Positions 32,153 to 41,137 of a stretch of 64,000 nucleotides of DNA are shown in pieces; positions within the stretch are counted from its first letter, which is position 1, and each line of letters starts with the position of its first letter. The translations under genes and the position numbers were made by a program. This DNA is from Catenulispora acidiphila DSM 44928 (GTDB lineage Bacteria > Actinomycetota > Actinomycetes > Streptomycetales > Catenulisporaceae): assembly GCF_000024025.1 (NCBI RefSeq), contig NC_013131.1, positions 3,224,001 through 3,288,000 of the forward strand, written 5' to 3'. The notes under the pieces were generated by a model. That model was not told the DNA's origin. It saw only the letters and a program-made list of their open reading frames with translations, and ran no database searches.

Positions 32153-33846
32153 TGCATTGCCTCCTTCAAGGCCGCGGTCATGCTCGGGTCCCACGCGAAG
32201 TTGAGGTCGCCGTGGGTGTGGTTGCTGGGGGAGTCGCCGTGGTCGCCGGAGTCGGACTTGTCGGCGTCGTCAAGGTGGGCCTGCAGGTGCTTCTCGACTC
32301 CGGGCTTGTCGGAGTCGGGGATCTTGGATCCGGGCAGGCGTGCGAGGCCGTTGCGGCAGGCTGCGAGATTCGCGGGGCCGCCCTCGGTCTTATGGTGCGG
32401 AAAGCGGTAGTTGTCCTTTTTGTCGTCGGCGTCGTCGTCGCCTTCCTCGGACTTCTCCGCGGCGGCTTCGTCGGACATCCAGGCGTGGCAGTACCGCAGG
32501 ACCTTGTCGTCGTTCGGCATCGCCGCGACCGCGGCCGGCCCGTCCCACGGCGTGTCGACCGTGTCTGTGTGGTGAACAGGCAAGCTCTTGTTCAGCAACG
32601 GCATGGATTCGATGCCGAGGATCCGGTCGCCGCGGAGCGAGTTGGTCGTCATGCCGCCGTCGCCGTCGGACTCTTCGTCGCCGTGGTCGTGGCGGTGGTC
32701 GGCGTCGCCGCTGTGGGTGTGCTCGTGTTCGTGACTGTCGTCGTCGCCCTGCGCCCCGAACGCCGGGTGCGCGTGGGTGTGGGTGCCGTCGTAGGGCTCG
32801 TGCATCGCGGCGTTGCTGATGTTGTCGCTGCCGGATTCGGAGCCCTGGTCGCCGATCAGCGCCAGGCCCTGGTTCAGCCAGTTGCGGAAAGGCTCGGCGG
32901 GGATCGAGTCCATGGGGCCTCCCGCGGGAATGGAGAAGCCCCGGTCCGCATTGACCGGGGCTTCGTCGTGGAGCTGTGTGGTTGTGGGTGGCGGGTCAGC
33001 GTCTGGCTGCCGTGCGGCGTCGAGTCCGTCCACCGGGGCGTTCTGCACCTCGGGGTCCGAATCGTTCAGAAGCTTCAGCTGGTCGTCGGCATCGGCACGA
33101 GCCTGCGCGAGCGTTTGCTGCGCGTCGGATTCCAACTTCTCGGCAGCGTCGACCCGAGCAAAGACCGCAGCCTTCAGGCGGTCCGGGGTGTTGCGGAAGA
33201 CCGACAGGTCGAAGTGCGCGGCCAGCTTCGTGGCCTCGTCGTCCGGCGCCGCCTTCGACGGCTTTGCGGGAGGATCGGCCATGCGGTCGGCGAGGCCAGC
33301 GTCCACTGCCTCCTGGCCGATGTACCAGGTCTCGGCGAGCATCGCGGCGCGCCAGTCGTCCTTCGGCTTGCCGGTGCGGTCGGCGTAGATGCTGGCGATG
33401 TTGTCGGAGACCCGGTCAAGCAGTTCAGCCTGTTCGCGCATGTCGGCGGCGTTGCCGATGACCAGACCCCAACCGTCATGAATCATCAGGCTCGCGTTGC
33501 GTCCCATGACGATCTGCTCGCCGGCCATGGCGATGACCGAGGCGATGGAGGCGGCGAGAGCATCGACGTAGGTGGTGACGCCGCCACGGCCGGACAGGTA
33601 AGCGTGGATCGCTATCCCATCCCAGACTTCGCCGCCAGGACTGTTGAGGTGAAGGTCGATCGGGCCGTCGACCTGCTTCATCTCGTCGATGAAGTCCTGG
33701 GCCGTGACGCCGAAGAACCCCACCTCGTCGTAGATCATGACCTGGGTCGGGCCGTCAGCCTGAGCCTTGATCCGGAACCAGTCGTTGCGGCCGGCCCGGA
33801 GGTTTGCGATCGTCCTGGTCGTCTTCAGCCGGGACAGGCCCATCAC
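32149..33846 (-). CDS. ClpP-type prohead protease with long C-terminal extension
   Basis: 565 residues. The N-terminal 190 residues are a ClpP/crotonase-fold protease: LHLNSPGGEVWDGIAIHAYL, then ALAAS with nucleophile Ser100, and MIHDGWG with His123. A coiled-coil linker and a His/Asp-rich stretch (THTHAHPAFG, HEHEHTH, HRHDHGDEE; about 365-410) follow. The last 130 residues (DTPWDGPAAVAAMPNDDKVL, YRFPHHKTEGGPANLAACRN, IPDSDKPGVEKHLQAHL) form a domain often attached to phage head proteases. It should mature the capsid. It starts by ATGA overlap with portal. Confidence 0.9.
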   Translation of the reverse strand: MMGLSRLKTTRTIANLRAGRNDWFRIKAQADGPTQVMIYDEVGFFGVTAQDFIDEMKQVDGPIDLHLNSPGGEVWDGIAIHAYLSGRGGVTTYVDALAASIASVIAMAGEQIVMGRNASLMIHDGWGLVIGNAADMREQAELLDRVSDNIASIYADRTGKPKDDWRAAMLAETWYIGQEAVDAGLADRMADPPAKPSKAAPDDEATKLAAHFDLSVFRNTPDRLKAAVFARVDAAEKLESDAQQTLAQARADADDQLKLLNDSDPEVQNAPVDGLDAARQPDADPPPTTTQLHDEAPVNADRGFSIPAGGPMDSIPAEPFRNWLNQGLALIGDQGSESGSDNISNAAMHEPYDGTHTHAHPAFGAQGDDDSHEHEHTHSGDADHRHDHGDEESDGDGGMTTNSLRGDRILGIESMPLLNKSLPVHHTDTVDTPWDGPAAVAAMPNDDKVLRYCHAWMSDEAAAEKSEEGDDDADDKKDNYRFPHHKTEGGPANLAACRNGLARLPGSKIPDSDKPGVEKHLQAHLDDADKSDSGDHGDSPSNHTHGDLNFAWDPSMTAALKEAMQ

Positions 33847-36800
33847 GTCCTCGCCTTCTCGTGGTGGTGTCCGTTAATGTGCGCCGGTTCCGGCTCGAGA
33901 AGGTTGACGAGCTTCTTCAACATTGCAGTCAGGTCGTCACCGGGGTTATCGGAGTCAGGCCCGACGTCGTAGTCGACGAAAAGGGTTCCGCGGCAACGTT
34001 CGCGCCCCTCGCAAAGCGTGTAGCCACCCATGGGGTACGCGGCGAACGCCTCGGCCACGGCGTCCGGGTCATCGGTGTCGCCGAAGACGGTCCCGTCGAT
34101 CTCTTCGCAGTTGTCGCAGGTTGCCGAGTCCAAGACTTCTACGGCCCGGAGCTGCCCACGCGGGGCGCCGTGCTGCGTGAATGTGGCGTGCCGGGCCCGG
34201 TTCTGTGCCGCCGACATCGCTCCGGCCAGGTGCCCGCGGGGGCCGGCTTCGGACAGGCCTTGCAGGAACTGCCCAACCTGGTCCGCAACCTGCTGCCCGC
34301 CAACTCCGGGAACGGCAAGCCGCATCGCTTCTCGCCCGGCCGATACCGCAAGCTCGGAAGCCATAAGGGCGACAGCTACTGCGGCGATCGTTTCGAGCTC
34401 GGAGGAGTCCGGCGTCTTCGGCGGCACGCTGGCGCCTTGCTCGTCGGCTTCGCGGCTGGCTTCCCGAGCGGCAACCACGGCGAACGCGACCATCGCGGCA
34501 AGCAGCAACGCCTTCGCGGCGACCGTGTCGACGGCCAGCGTTCCGAGCGCGGCTAGTTCGGCAGCGTCCACGTGTTCGCGGATCTGCTGCTGCAACTGCT
34601 GCTGCTGGGCGGGCAGGATCTGGCTCTGGTAGTCGGCGACGACATTGTCGGTGGCCGACTTCCACTGTGCATCGACGCGGGACAGGTCCGGCTGGTTCGG
34701 GCCCTGCGCTGGCGGCGTCGGCCCCGAATCGCCTGTGGCTGCGGTAATCGCGGTGAGGGTGCGGGCGTGGATGGAACTGCGCACCTGGTTCTCGACGGGA
34801 TTGTCGTCCTCGGTAGGCTCGCCGCTGCTGTCGTCGGCCTGCTCAAGTTCGCCGGCGCCGGTAGTGGGGGTTGCGGCCGGGACCTGAATGATGTGGCGCA
34901 TCCGCGGCAGGCCGACCACTTCGGCAGCGTCGTCCGGGTTGACGTTTGCGCTGATGAGCGCGGCGTAGGCCGTGGTCTTCGCGGTGAGCTCGGCGTTGTC
35001 GGCTTCGCGGTCGTCCGGCAGCGGGTTGACGTAGTCCCATTCGACGTTCTCGCCGGTGCTGCCGAACATCGGCAGGAACTGGTTGTTGAGAGTGTCGCGG
35101 AGCCGGTCAAGCCGGGGGATGATCTTCCAGCGTCCGAAGACTTCTTCGGCGGTTTGGGCGTTGGAGTTGCCGTGTATCGCGATGCGCCCGTTGCGCCGGG
35201 TCACGTAGATGTGGTTCGGCACCTCAAGGCTGTAGACCTTGCCGTCGTAACGTTCGGTCGAAACGTTGTTGGATCCCGTCACCCAGGACGCCGGCCGGTC
35301 GGTGATGTGGATGTAGTACATCGGCGCGCGAGCGCTGCGTCCGTCATGGTGTGACGCCATGTTGGCGCGGCAGCCGAGACGGAAGACGAACTCCAGCACG
35401 TCATCGGCAAGGCCCGGGGAGCTAGTCGCGTAGTAGCAGTTCGAGCGGCCCGGCCGTGGATCGCGACTGCCGTCGCCAGCCATCATCGCGTCGAACAGGA
35501 TGCGCCGCTGCCGGAGCGACAGGTTGAAGCACCACCGCGGGATGCGCTTGTCCTGGCAGTTGGTGCCTACGTGCTCCCGCAGCCAGGTGATCAGACCCTT
35601 GCCGGTGATGTTCCACCGGGCGATCTGACCGCCCTCGTCGAAGTACTCATAGGCAGAGAACGGAAGCTGCGCGAGACAGTCACGGATCCGCTGCGGGTAC
35701 TTCTTCTGCGCCAGCGTCATTACGTAGCGGTTGCCAGCACGCTCCTCGGACAGGATGCCGCCCTCGGAGATAACCCAGCCCAGGAACTCCAGCCACGCAT
35801 CCATCGGCAGGCGTTCAGATCCGCCTCGACCGTAGTGCCCGTTGTCGTATTCGACGGCGGGCAGGTCAAACCACTGCTGGTCCGCGCAGTCCTCGGCGTC
35901 CGGGGCAGTCTGAACTAGGAACCGGGACGGGAGTTGGTCCGCGCGGCATGTACGCCAAACGTCCGGCAACCGCGGTGTCGCGTACAGCATCGTGTGGTTG
36001 GGGGTGACCTTCACGTCGATGACGTCGTTGACGATCCGAACCATGTCGCCGTGGTAGTCGTAGGCGAAGCGGTGGATCGGCGCGTGGTATTCAATGCGGC
36101 GCGTCGCGGGGTTAACGGTGGCGATGAGGTCGGCGTCTTCGACCTTCTCGAACGGCTTCCAGCCGCCGTTGGTGAGGACCTCGGTCTGGTCGTCGTGGCA
36201 GCGGTTGACATCGTCAGCGTTGCCGAGCATCGACTTGTGGATGCCCCAGGCCTCGCGCAGGACATCCCTGCTGACGTTCCGCAGGTTGGAGAAGTCCATG
36301 TCCTTGATGGACATCTGGGTCGGAACCCAGGTCGCGCCACCCTCGAGGATCGCAACGCGGTGGGACCGGGACACGCCCTGGTGAGATTCGCGCCACCGGG
36401 TCGAAAACTGGTCGAACTCGTCGTCCGACATGTTTCCCGGCACAGTGACGACGCCGCCGGGGACAGCGCCGTTGATGAAGAAGTTCCGGTTCCACTCGCT
36501 GCCGTACTTCATGGCGTCGATGTCGACCAGCACCGACTGCACCGGCCCGAGCCCGCGGTATGGGTCCAGGGGGTTCGGGTATTTGGTGAGGATGACCTCT
36601 TCGGGCTGCAGCGGAACCCGCTCGCCCGACGGTCCGGTGTAGACGTACCCGGCGATGTACTTCTCCGCCGACGGCACCGGCTCCATGCGGTCCGGGCGGA
36701 CCAGCCACAGCCCGGTCGGGAAGGTGGCTCGGGAGTCGCGGACGACAACCCACCACTGTTCGCCGGTCAGCTCCATGTGCTGCCAGCCGGCTTCGCGGAA

Positions 36801-37151
36801 GTTGACGCCGGTGGTGAACGGGTTCGGGTTGTTCCAGACGTTCAGCGCCTGGTGCTGCAGCACTTCGGTGCGCTGGTCGGATCCGCGGTCGCCGGTGGTG
36901 TACCGCTGTCTGCCGTCGGCTTTCGGCTTGCGGTACAGCCGCCACTGTGGGGTGGCGCTGGCGGAGGACAGCAGCGACACGATTTGGAAGATCGTGCCCG
37001 CGGTCCCCATCGCCCGCATGTAGACCTCGTTGTCCGAGCGTCCGGACAGTGCGGGGATGATGTAGCGGCCTGGTGCGGCGTAGGGGACCGGTGAGGCGTT
37101 GGCGTTCTTGTTGAGTAGGCTGCCGACGACGTTGAACATCGACCGGACCAC
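33843..37151 (-). CDS. portal protein fused to MuF-like minor head domain, with intein
   Basis: The 1102-residue precursor starts at GTG 37151 after AGGAGG. Residues 1-317 and 663 to about 760 are the portal (YRGLGPVQSVLVDIDAMKYG, HKSMLGNADDVNR, then AEEVFGRWKIIPRLDRLRDT). Residues 318-662 are an intein. After a helical region the last 110 residues hold ATFTQHGAPRGQLRAVEVLD and ATCDNCEEIDGTVF, a MuF-type head-morphogenesis domain, so portal and minor head protein are one chain of about 757 residues after splicing. It is followed by ATGA-coupled protease and preceded by a small membrane protein and terminase. Confidence 0.92.
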   Translation of the reverse strand: MVRSMFNVVGSLLNKNANASPVPYAAPGRYIIPALSGRSDNEVYMRAMGTAGTIFQIVSLLSSASATPQWRLYRKPKADGRQRYTTGDRGSDQRTEVLQHQALNVWNNPNPFTTGVNFREAGWQHMELTGEQWWVVVRDSRATFPTGLWLVRPDRMEPVPSAEKYIAGYVYTGPSGERVPLQPEEVILTKYPNPLDPYRGLGPVQSVLVDIDAMKYGSEWNRNFFINGAVPGGVVTVPGNMSDDEFDQFSTRWRESHQGVSRSHRVAILEGGATWVPTQMSIKDMDFSNLRNVSRDVLREAWGIHKSMLGNADDVNRCHDDQTEVLTNGGWKPFEKVEDADLIATVNPATRRIEYHAPIHRFAYDYHGDMVRIVNDVIDVKVTPNHTMLYATPRLPDVWRTCRADQLPSRFLVQTAPDAEDCADQQWFDLPAVEYDNGHYGRGGSERLPMDAWLEFLGWVISEGGILSEERAGNRYVMTLAQKKYPQRIRDCLAQLPFSAYEYFDEGGQIARWNITGKGLITWLREHVGTNCQDKRIPRWCFNLSLRQRRILFDAMMAGDGSRDPRPGRSNCYYATSSPGLADDVLEFVFRLGCRANMASHHDGRSARAPMYYIHITDRPASWVTGSNNVSTERYDGKVYSLEVPNHIYVTRRNGRIAIHGNSNAQTAEEVFGRWKIIPRLDRLRDTLNNQFLPMFGSTGENVEWDYVNPLPDDREADNAELTAKTTAYAALISANVNPDDAAEVVGLPRMRHIIQVPAATPTTGAGELEQADDSSGEPTEDDNPVENQVRSSIHARTLTAITAATGDSGPTPPAQGPNQPDLSRVDAQWKSATDNVVADYQSQILPAQQQQLQQQIREHVDAAELAALGTLAVDTVAAKALLLAAMVAFAVVAAREASREADEQGASVPPKTPDSSELETIAAVAVALMASELAVSAGREAMRLAVPGVGGQQVADQVGQFLQGLSEAGPRGHLAGAMSAAQNRARHATFTQHGAPRGQLRAVEVLDSATCDNCEEIDGTVFGDTDDPDAVAEAFAAYPMGGYTLCEGRERCRGTLFVDYDVGPDSDNPGDDLTAMLKKLVNLLEPEPAHINGHHHEKART
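35166..36200 (-). mobile_element. LAGLIDADG-type intein inserted in the portal protein
   Basis: 345 codons in frame, starting with Cys (CHDDQTEVLTNGGWKPFEKV) and ending RIAIHGN before a Ser (+1). Block B is KVTPNHTML (intein residues 65-72). The endonuclease motifs are WLEFLGWVISEGG (136-148) and LFDAMMAGDGSRD (235-247), and block F is KVYSLEVPNHIYVT (321-334). The residue before the terminal Asn is Gly instead of the common His, with His one place earlier. The extein junction is DDVNR/SNAQTAEE, inside the conserved clip/stem part of the portal. Confidence 0.9.
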
Positions 37152-37201
37152 ATGAACCTCCTGCGGAGCTGTTCAGGTGGACGGCGGTGGGGCGGCGTTG
37201 G

Positions 37202-37474
37202 TCAGTCCATGCACTCGTTAAGGATTGCGACCGAAATACCGGTGGCTGCCAGCCCGGCAATCGTCTTGAAGTCCCACGCCGCGGCGTCGAGGAAGCCGAG
37301 GGCGGTGGCGGTCATGACGAGCTTGCGGACGGTGGCTTCCGGGCCGACGATGTGCGCTGATGCGCCCCGAACCCGAATCGCGGCCTTGCGGCGCCACGCG
37401 GCGAAGCCCCGCTTGGCCGGCGTCCAGCGGTTCACTGGCGGCCGGGTATGGGCTCCGACGGTTGCTGTGGTCAC
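37202..37474 (-). CDS. small membrane protein between terminase and portal
   Basis: 90 residues: a basic N-terminus (NRWTPAKRGFAAWRRKAAIR) and hydrophobic C-terminal half (LVMTATALGFLDAAAWDFKT, IAGLAATGISVAILN) with one or two membrane segments. It overlaps the terminase stop by 4 bases. Similar small genes between TerL and portal occur in actinophages; function unknown. Confidence 0.55.
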   Translation of the reverse strand: MTTATVGAHTRPPVNRWTPAKRGFAAWRRKAAIRVRGASAHIVGPEATVRKLVMTATALGFLDAAAWDFKTIAGLAATGISVAILNECMD

Positions 37475-38925
37475 TTCACCACCCTGATTCCGGGCTTGGG
37501 TACCGACGGCGTGTAGAACGCCAACAGAAGCGCGTCGGCGTTGTCGGGGGAGCGCCCGATCCGCTTCTTCGTCTCTTCCTTCTTCTCCACAACGATCCGG
37601 CCCGAGGCGTCAAGGTCGTACTTGGGGGCGGTCAGCTGCGACACGAGACGGTCTCGGTCTGTGGTGTCGAGTTGCGACAGGTCCCAGCCGCCGTCTTCGG
37701 AAAGTTTCCGGCCGACTTCCCACCAGATCTGCGACCGCAGCCGGGCATACTTTTCCGGCTGGGTGGATGCCTCACTAACGTTGACGCCCACGACCTCGGC
37801 AGTGTGCAGACCCTGCTTGCGTCGCGCCTGGAGAGACCCGACGATGCCCCAGCCGATGCCGATCGAGTCGACTTTCACCTTGGTGGCGCCGGTTTCCCGG
37901 ATGGCCCGGACGATGTGGTCGACGACCTTTTCGGAGTCCTTCTCGCGGTTGCGCCATTCGCGTCCGGCGGCGATGCCGCGGCGTTCCCGGATGCAGGTCT
38001 CGTCGCCGCCGGCGCCGAGGTCTACTCCAAGCTCGACCGGCACTAGACGGTCGGGGGCGTAGGGATGGACGGGTTCGCGGGTGCAGGCCATCAACTTCGA
38101 TAGCCGGACCACGCCGTCGGAGGCGTCAGAGGGGAACTCGGCGTCGACTTTCGACAGGTAGATGGGGGATTCGGGCCCAAACTCCTCGGCCATGTCCAGC
38201 ACGTAGGCCTGAGATACCAGCATGTCGGCAAGGTCGTCGGGGACTTCTTCGCCGGTGAAGTTCGGCGTGTCCCTGGCCGCAATCTTGATCATATTCCAGC
38301 GGTCGGACTTGCAGACCTGCGCGAAGTGCGATCCGGGATCGTCAGGGTTGCCGATGGCAAGGATGCGGCAGTGCACGCCGGTGGCGATTGCCAGTGCCGC
38401 GGTCCAGAACTGCTTGGAGATCCCGCAGGCCTCGTCAAGGATAACGAGGACGTACTTGGCGTGGATGCCTTGGAACGCGTGCGGGTTGTAGTCTGACGGC
38501 TTGCGTCCGAACGCGACCAGGAACTTGTCGTACTTCCAGTCGGTCTCGTTAATGCGTCCCGGAAGCGGGGTGCCACGGGCCTCAGCCTTCGCGAACGCCT
38601 TGTTGATCTCGGCCCACAGGATGGCCTTGACCTGGTCACCGGTCGGCGCCGTAGTGACTACGAACGCCTCGCCAGGGGGGTGGGTGTCCAGCCACCACGC
38701 GGTCAGCCGGGACGCTACAAACGACTTGCCTGTCCCGTGGCAGCTCTGAACTGCGGTGAGTCGCTGGTCTCGTACAGAAGTGGCGATGTCGACCTGGCGG
38801 GACCACAGATACTCGCCGAGCTTGTCATCGACCCAGCGTGCCGGGTCGGCAAGGTAGGCTTCTGCAGTTTCCGCGTCCTCGGCGGCGTCTTCGATCCGGT
38901 CGGCGGCGAGCAGCAGCGCGTCCAT
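37471..38925 (-). CDS. terminase large subunit
   Basis: 484 residues. The ATPase domain has Walker A SCHGTGKS (61-68) and Walker B VLVILDEACG (159-168) with the catalytic Glu, then AIGNPDDPGSHF as the coupling motif. The RNase-H-like nuclease domain follows, with acidic residues in ELGVDLGAGGDET, VKVDSIGIGWG and DNADALLLAFY. It packages DNA into the prohead through the portal. It follows the terminase small subunit-like gene by 15 bases. Confidence 0.95.
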   Translation of the reverse strand: MDALLLAADRIEDAAEDAETAEAYLADPARWVDDKLGEYLWSRQVDIATSVRDQRLTAVQSCHGTGKSFVASRLTAWWLDTHPPGEAFVVTTAPTGDQVKAILWAEINKAFAKAEARGTPLPGRINETDWKYDKFLVAFGRKPSDYNPHAFQGIHAKYVLVILDEACGISKQFWTAALAIATGVHCRILAIGNPDDPGSHFAQVCKSDRWNMIKIAARDTPNFTGEEVPDDLADMLVSQAYVLDMAEEFGPESPIYLSKVDAEFPSDASDGVVRLSKLMACTREPVHPYAPDRLVPVELGVDLGAGGDETCIRERRGIAAGREWRNREKDSEKVVDHIVRAIRETGATKVKVDSIGIGWGIVGSLQARRKQGLHTAEVVGVNVSEASTQPEKYARLRSQIWWEVGRKLSEDGGWDLSQLDTTDRDRLVSQLTAPKYDLDASGRIVVEKKEETKKRIGRSPDNADALLLAFYTPSVPKPGIRVVK

Positions 38926-38940
38926 GGGCGCCCCCGTCGG

Positions 38941-39648
38941 CTATACCGCGCGCAGTCGACGTGCGGCGACCTGCTTGGCCTCGGTCGCGACCTTCCCGGT
39001 GACCCCGGCGTGAGCGAGCGCGGCATCGATGGCAGCGATAACCCGCTCCGCCTGGGATTCGGTGATCTTCGCTAAACGCTCGTCAATTCCGAGACGTCCG
39101 TAGTCTGCGAGGAACTTGCCAAGCCGGTCCATGGACCGTTCGTACAGGGAGACTTCGGCGCGCAGCTGTTCGCCGGCGCCGGCCTGGTAGCGGATGCCGC
39201 GGTTCTTGGCGTTGCCGCCTTCGCGGTCCCGCCGCTCTTCCGCGTCGTCGAAGTCCTCAAGCAGCTTCTCGACGCGACCCTGCAGCAGTTCCATCCACGC
39301 CCGCGCCCGCCCAGCCAGGTTCGCCAGTTCGGTGAGCGGGTTGTCCACCGGCGCGCCAACCAGGGTTGCAGCCTGCTCCATTAGCTCGGCCTCCACGATG
39401 CGCCTTGCCGCGGCCACTTTCGCCTGCGGGGCACTGCCGCCGTGCTTGGCGCAGACGGTTTGGCCCGGAAGGGCACCCTTGCGGCAGCGCTCTCCAGCAA
39501 ACTCCGGGTGAGATATGCCGCTGATGCGACCTGTGCAGCGTCGGCCGTCCTCACCATGGGCTACGCAGGTCTCGTAGCCGGCACGTGCCCACCGCCCGCA
39601 TTGGCTGCCATCGCGGTTGACACCTGTACAGCGGCGGTCGTCCGGCAT
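38941..39648 (-). CDS. terminase small subunit-like protein
   Basis: 235 residues from ATG 39648 (a GTG at 39675 is also possible). The N-terminal 75 residues are Cys/His rich: CTGVNRDGSQCGRWA, ETCVAHGEDGRRC, RCRKGALPGQTVCAKHGGSA. These repeats occur at the front of many actinophage terminase small subunits. A long coiled-coil region (RAWMELLQGRVEKLLEDFDD) and a C-terminal helical part follow. It should recognise the packaging site and recruit TerL. Confidence 0.75.
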   Translation of the reverse strand: MPDDRRCTGVNRDGSQCGRWARAGYETCVAHGEDGRRCTGRISGISHPEFAGERCRKGALPGQTVCAKHGGSAPQAKVAAARRIVEAELMEQAATLVGAPVDNPLTELANLAGRARAWMELLQGRVEKLLEDFDDAEERRDREGGNAKNRGIRYQAGAGEQLRAEVSLYERSMDRLGKFLADYGRLGIDERLAKITESQAERVIAAIDAALAHAGVTGKVATEAKQVAARRLRAV

Positions 39649-39720
39649 AGATGGGGCACCCAAGCCGTTCACCACCCTTGCTCGCCGGTCGCAGTGTCGC
39701 CGTCGTCGCTGACGGGCGGT

Positions 39721-40338
39721 TCAGGACTCGCGCCGGAAGACGATCACAAATCCGGGGTCGATGGCGTACAGCAGCCGGTACCGCAGCGCCCCGGACTCGG
39801 TGTCGATGGCAAGCACGCCGTCGGCGTAGGCGACGCCGGCGAGCCCGTGGTGGCGCAGCAGCGCGATATCAACCGCGATGACCTCGGGCGCTTCGACGAT
39901 CCGGACGGTGCCGTCGCGGTCCTGCTCGATAGTGAGGTCCCCGGCGGGAATGAGGTCGCCGGTCCAGGGGTGTTCGCGCGCCCAGTCGAGGACGTCGTCG
40001 GCAAGGGTGCTCGGCGCGGCGCCGACCACAGAAGCGGGCGTCGTGGGTCCGATGAACTGGGTCTCGGCTTCGGCCCAGGCGATGGAGCCCTGGTCGTATT
40101 CGGCGGCAAGTTCAGCCAGGTCGCGGCGCAGCCGCGCGGTAGTTTCGCTGCCGATCTCGAACGCGACGCACGCGTTCTGCCACGGGTCGGCGCCGGGGGA
40201 AGTCCAGTCGCCGTAGATCCGGAGCGAGTGGCTGCGGACCGCGGCGGTGAACTTGCCGTGGAACTCGGACCATCTGGCCTGGGTGAGCTTGTCATCGGAG
40301 TTGCCGATGCTGGCGTAGACGGTGTGGGTGTCGGCCAT
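39721..40338 (-). CDS. phage hypothetical protein
   Basis: 205 residues from ATG 40338. TVYASIGNSDDKLTQARWSE begins a domain that from its strand order (SLRIYGDWTSPG, NACVAFEI) may be a beta/alpha fold. The second half (RLRRDLAELAAEYDQGSIAW, VRIVEAPEVIAVDIALLRHH) is mixed. It is familiar as a phage-associated protein but has no assigned function. It overlaps the preceding gene by one base. Confidence 0.6.
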   Translation of the reverse strand: MADTHTVYASIGNSDDKLTQARWSEFHGKFTAAVRSHSLRIYGDWTSPGADPWQNACVAFEIGSETTARLRRDLAELAAEYDQGSIAWAEAETQFIGPTTPASVVGAAPSTLADDVLDWAREHPWTGDLIPAGDLTIEQDRDGTVRIVEAPEVIAVDIALLRHHGLAGVAYADGVLAIDTESGALRYRLLYAIDPGFVIVFRRES

Positions 40339-40604
40339 CAGGTGGTCGCTCCGCGTCGGGAGCGTCCGTTGCGCCGCAGTCCGGCTTCGCGCCGTTCGGT
40401 CTCGGTCATCTCGGCGACAGCGGTCCGGTAGGTGCCGCTCTCGGGATCGACCTGGCCGAGGTCCGGGCGTCCCGGGCCGGCAGAGACCCACGCGAGTCCG
40501 CCAACGCCGTTGGCGCGGACGGAGTGAGTGACGATGCCGTACCGCACTGCCTGCAGCGCGTCGACATCGGGGTGTTCTTCAGCGGATCGGCCAGAGAGGG
40601 TCAT
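40338..40604 (-). CDS. phage hypothetical protein
   Basis: 88 residues from ATG 40604, coupled to the papain-like gene by an ATGA overlap. It contains VDALQAVRYGIVTHSVRANG and PESGTYRTAVAEMTETERRE. Short, soluble and without motifs. Confidence 0.5.
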   Translation of the reverse strand: MTLSGRSAEEHPDVDALQAVRYGIVTHSVRANGVGGLAWVSAGPGRPDLGQVDPESGTYRTAVAEMTETERREAGLRRNGRSRRGATT

Positions 40605-41128
40605 TCCGAATGCCTCCAAGTCTGCGCATCAAGGCGGCGCGCAAGCATCGCCGGCGTCACACAGGACGGGTCGCCTTGCCCGCACGACCAGTCCAACCCG
40701 GCGTACTGCCCTGCTTGCACAGCAAGCTCAGAGCACATGACGGACCGCCGGGCCCGTTCGAACCATGCGAGGATTCGCCACCGCAAGCCGAGGCATCGCA
40801 GCCCGTCAACGGCGTCGGCGGTCCAGGCGTAGGGTTCGCCGCGTTTCGAGGACGCGTACTCGGCGACGGCAGCACGCTGCATATCGGTCATGGGCTCGGC
40901 GGTGTTGTACTCGATACGGCAGCCGGCGTATTCGGAGACGTCGCGGATACGGACGCCACCGGGTTCGGCTTCGACGATCTGCCCGTCGCCGATGGAGATG
41001 AAAACGTGGTCCGCCCAGCTTTTTGTCAACGCGCGGATCATGAACGGTACGAAGCCGCCGGTCTTGACGCAGCCGTACACGCCGACCGGGGGAAGTCCGC
41101 GGCGGAACACGGTCTCGGACGGCGCCAC
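40601..41128 (-). CDS. YiiX/NlpC-P60-like permuted papain-fold hydrolase
   Basis: 175 residues. The layout fits circularly permuted papain-like enzymes: KSWADHVFISIGDGQIVEAE supplies the early His, and SVMCSELAVQAGQYAG supplies the catalytic Cys in the MCSE.. motif. Such enzymes act on amide bonds of peptidoglycan or lipids. The gene lies upstream of terminase rather than in the lysis cassette, so a role in virion assembly or entry is as likely as lysis. Confidence 0.65.
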   Translation of the reverse strand: MAPSETVFRRGLPPVGVYGCVKTGGFVPFMIRALTKSWADHVFISIGDGQIVEAEPGGVRIRDVSEYAGCRIEYNTAEPMTDMQRAAVAEYASSKRGEPYAWTADAVDGLRCLGLRWRILAWFERARRSVMCSELAVQAGQYAGLDWSCGQGDPSCVTPAMLARRLDAQTWRHSE

Positions 41129-41137
41129 CGCGACCCC

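Noticed and set aside
32143-33972. A 609-codon plus-strand frame opposite the prohead protease
   Set aside because: It mirrors the protease frame and shows V/R/G-rich repeats with no domain. The minus strand has catalytic motifs and proper overlaps.
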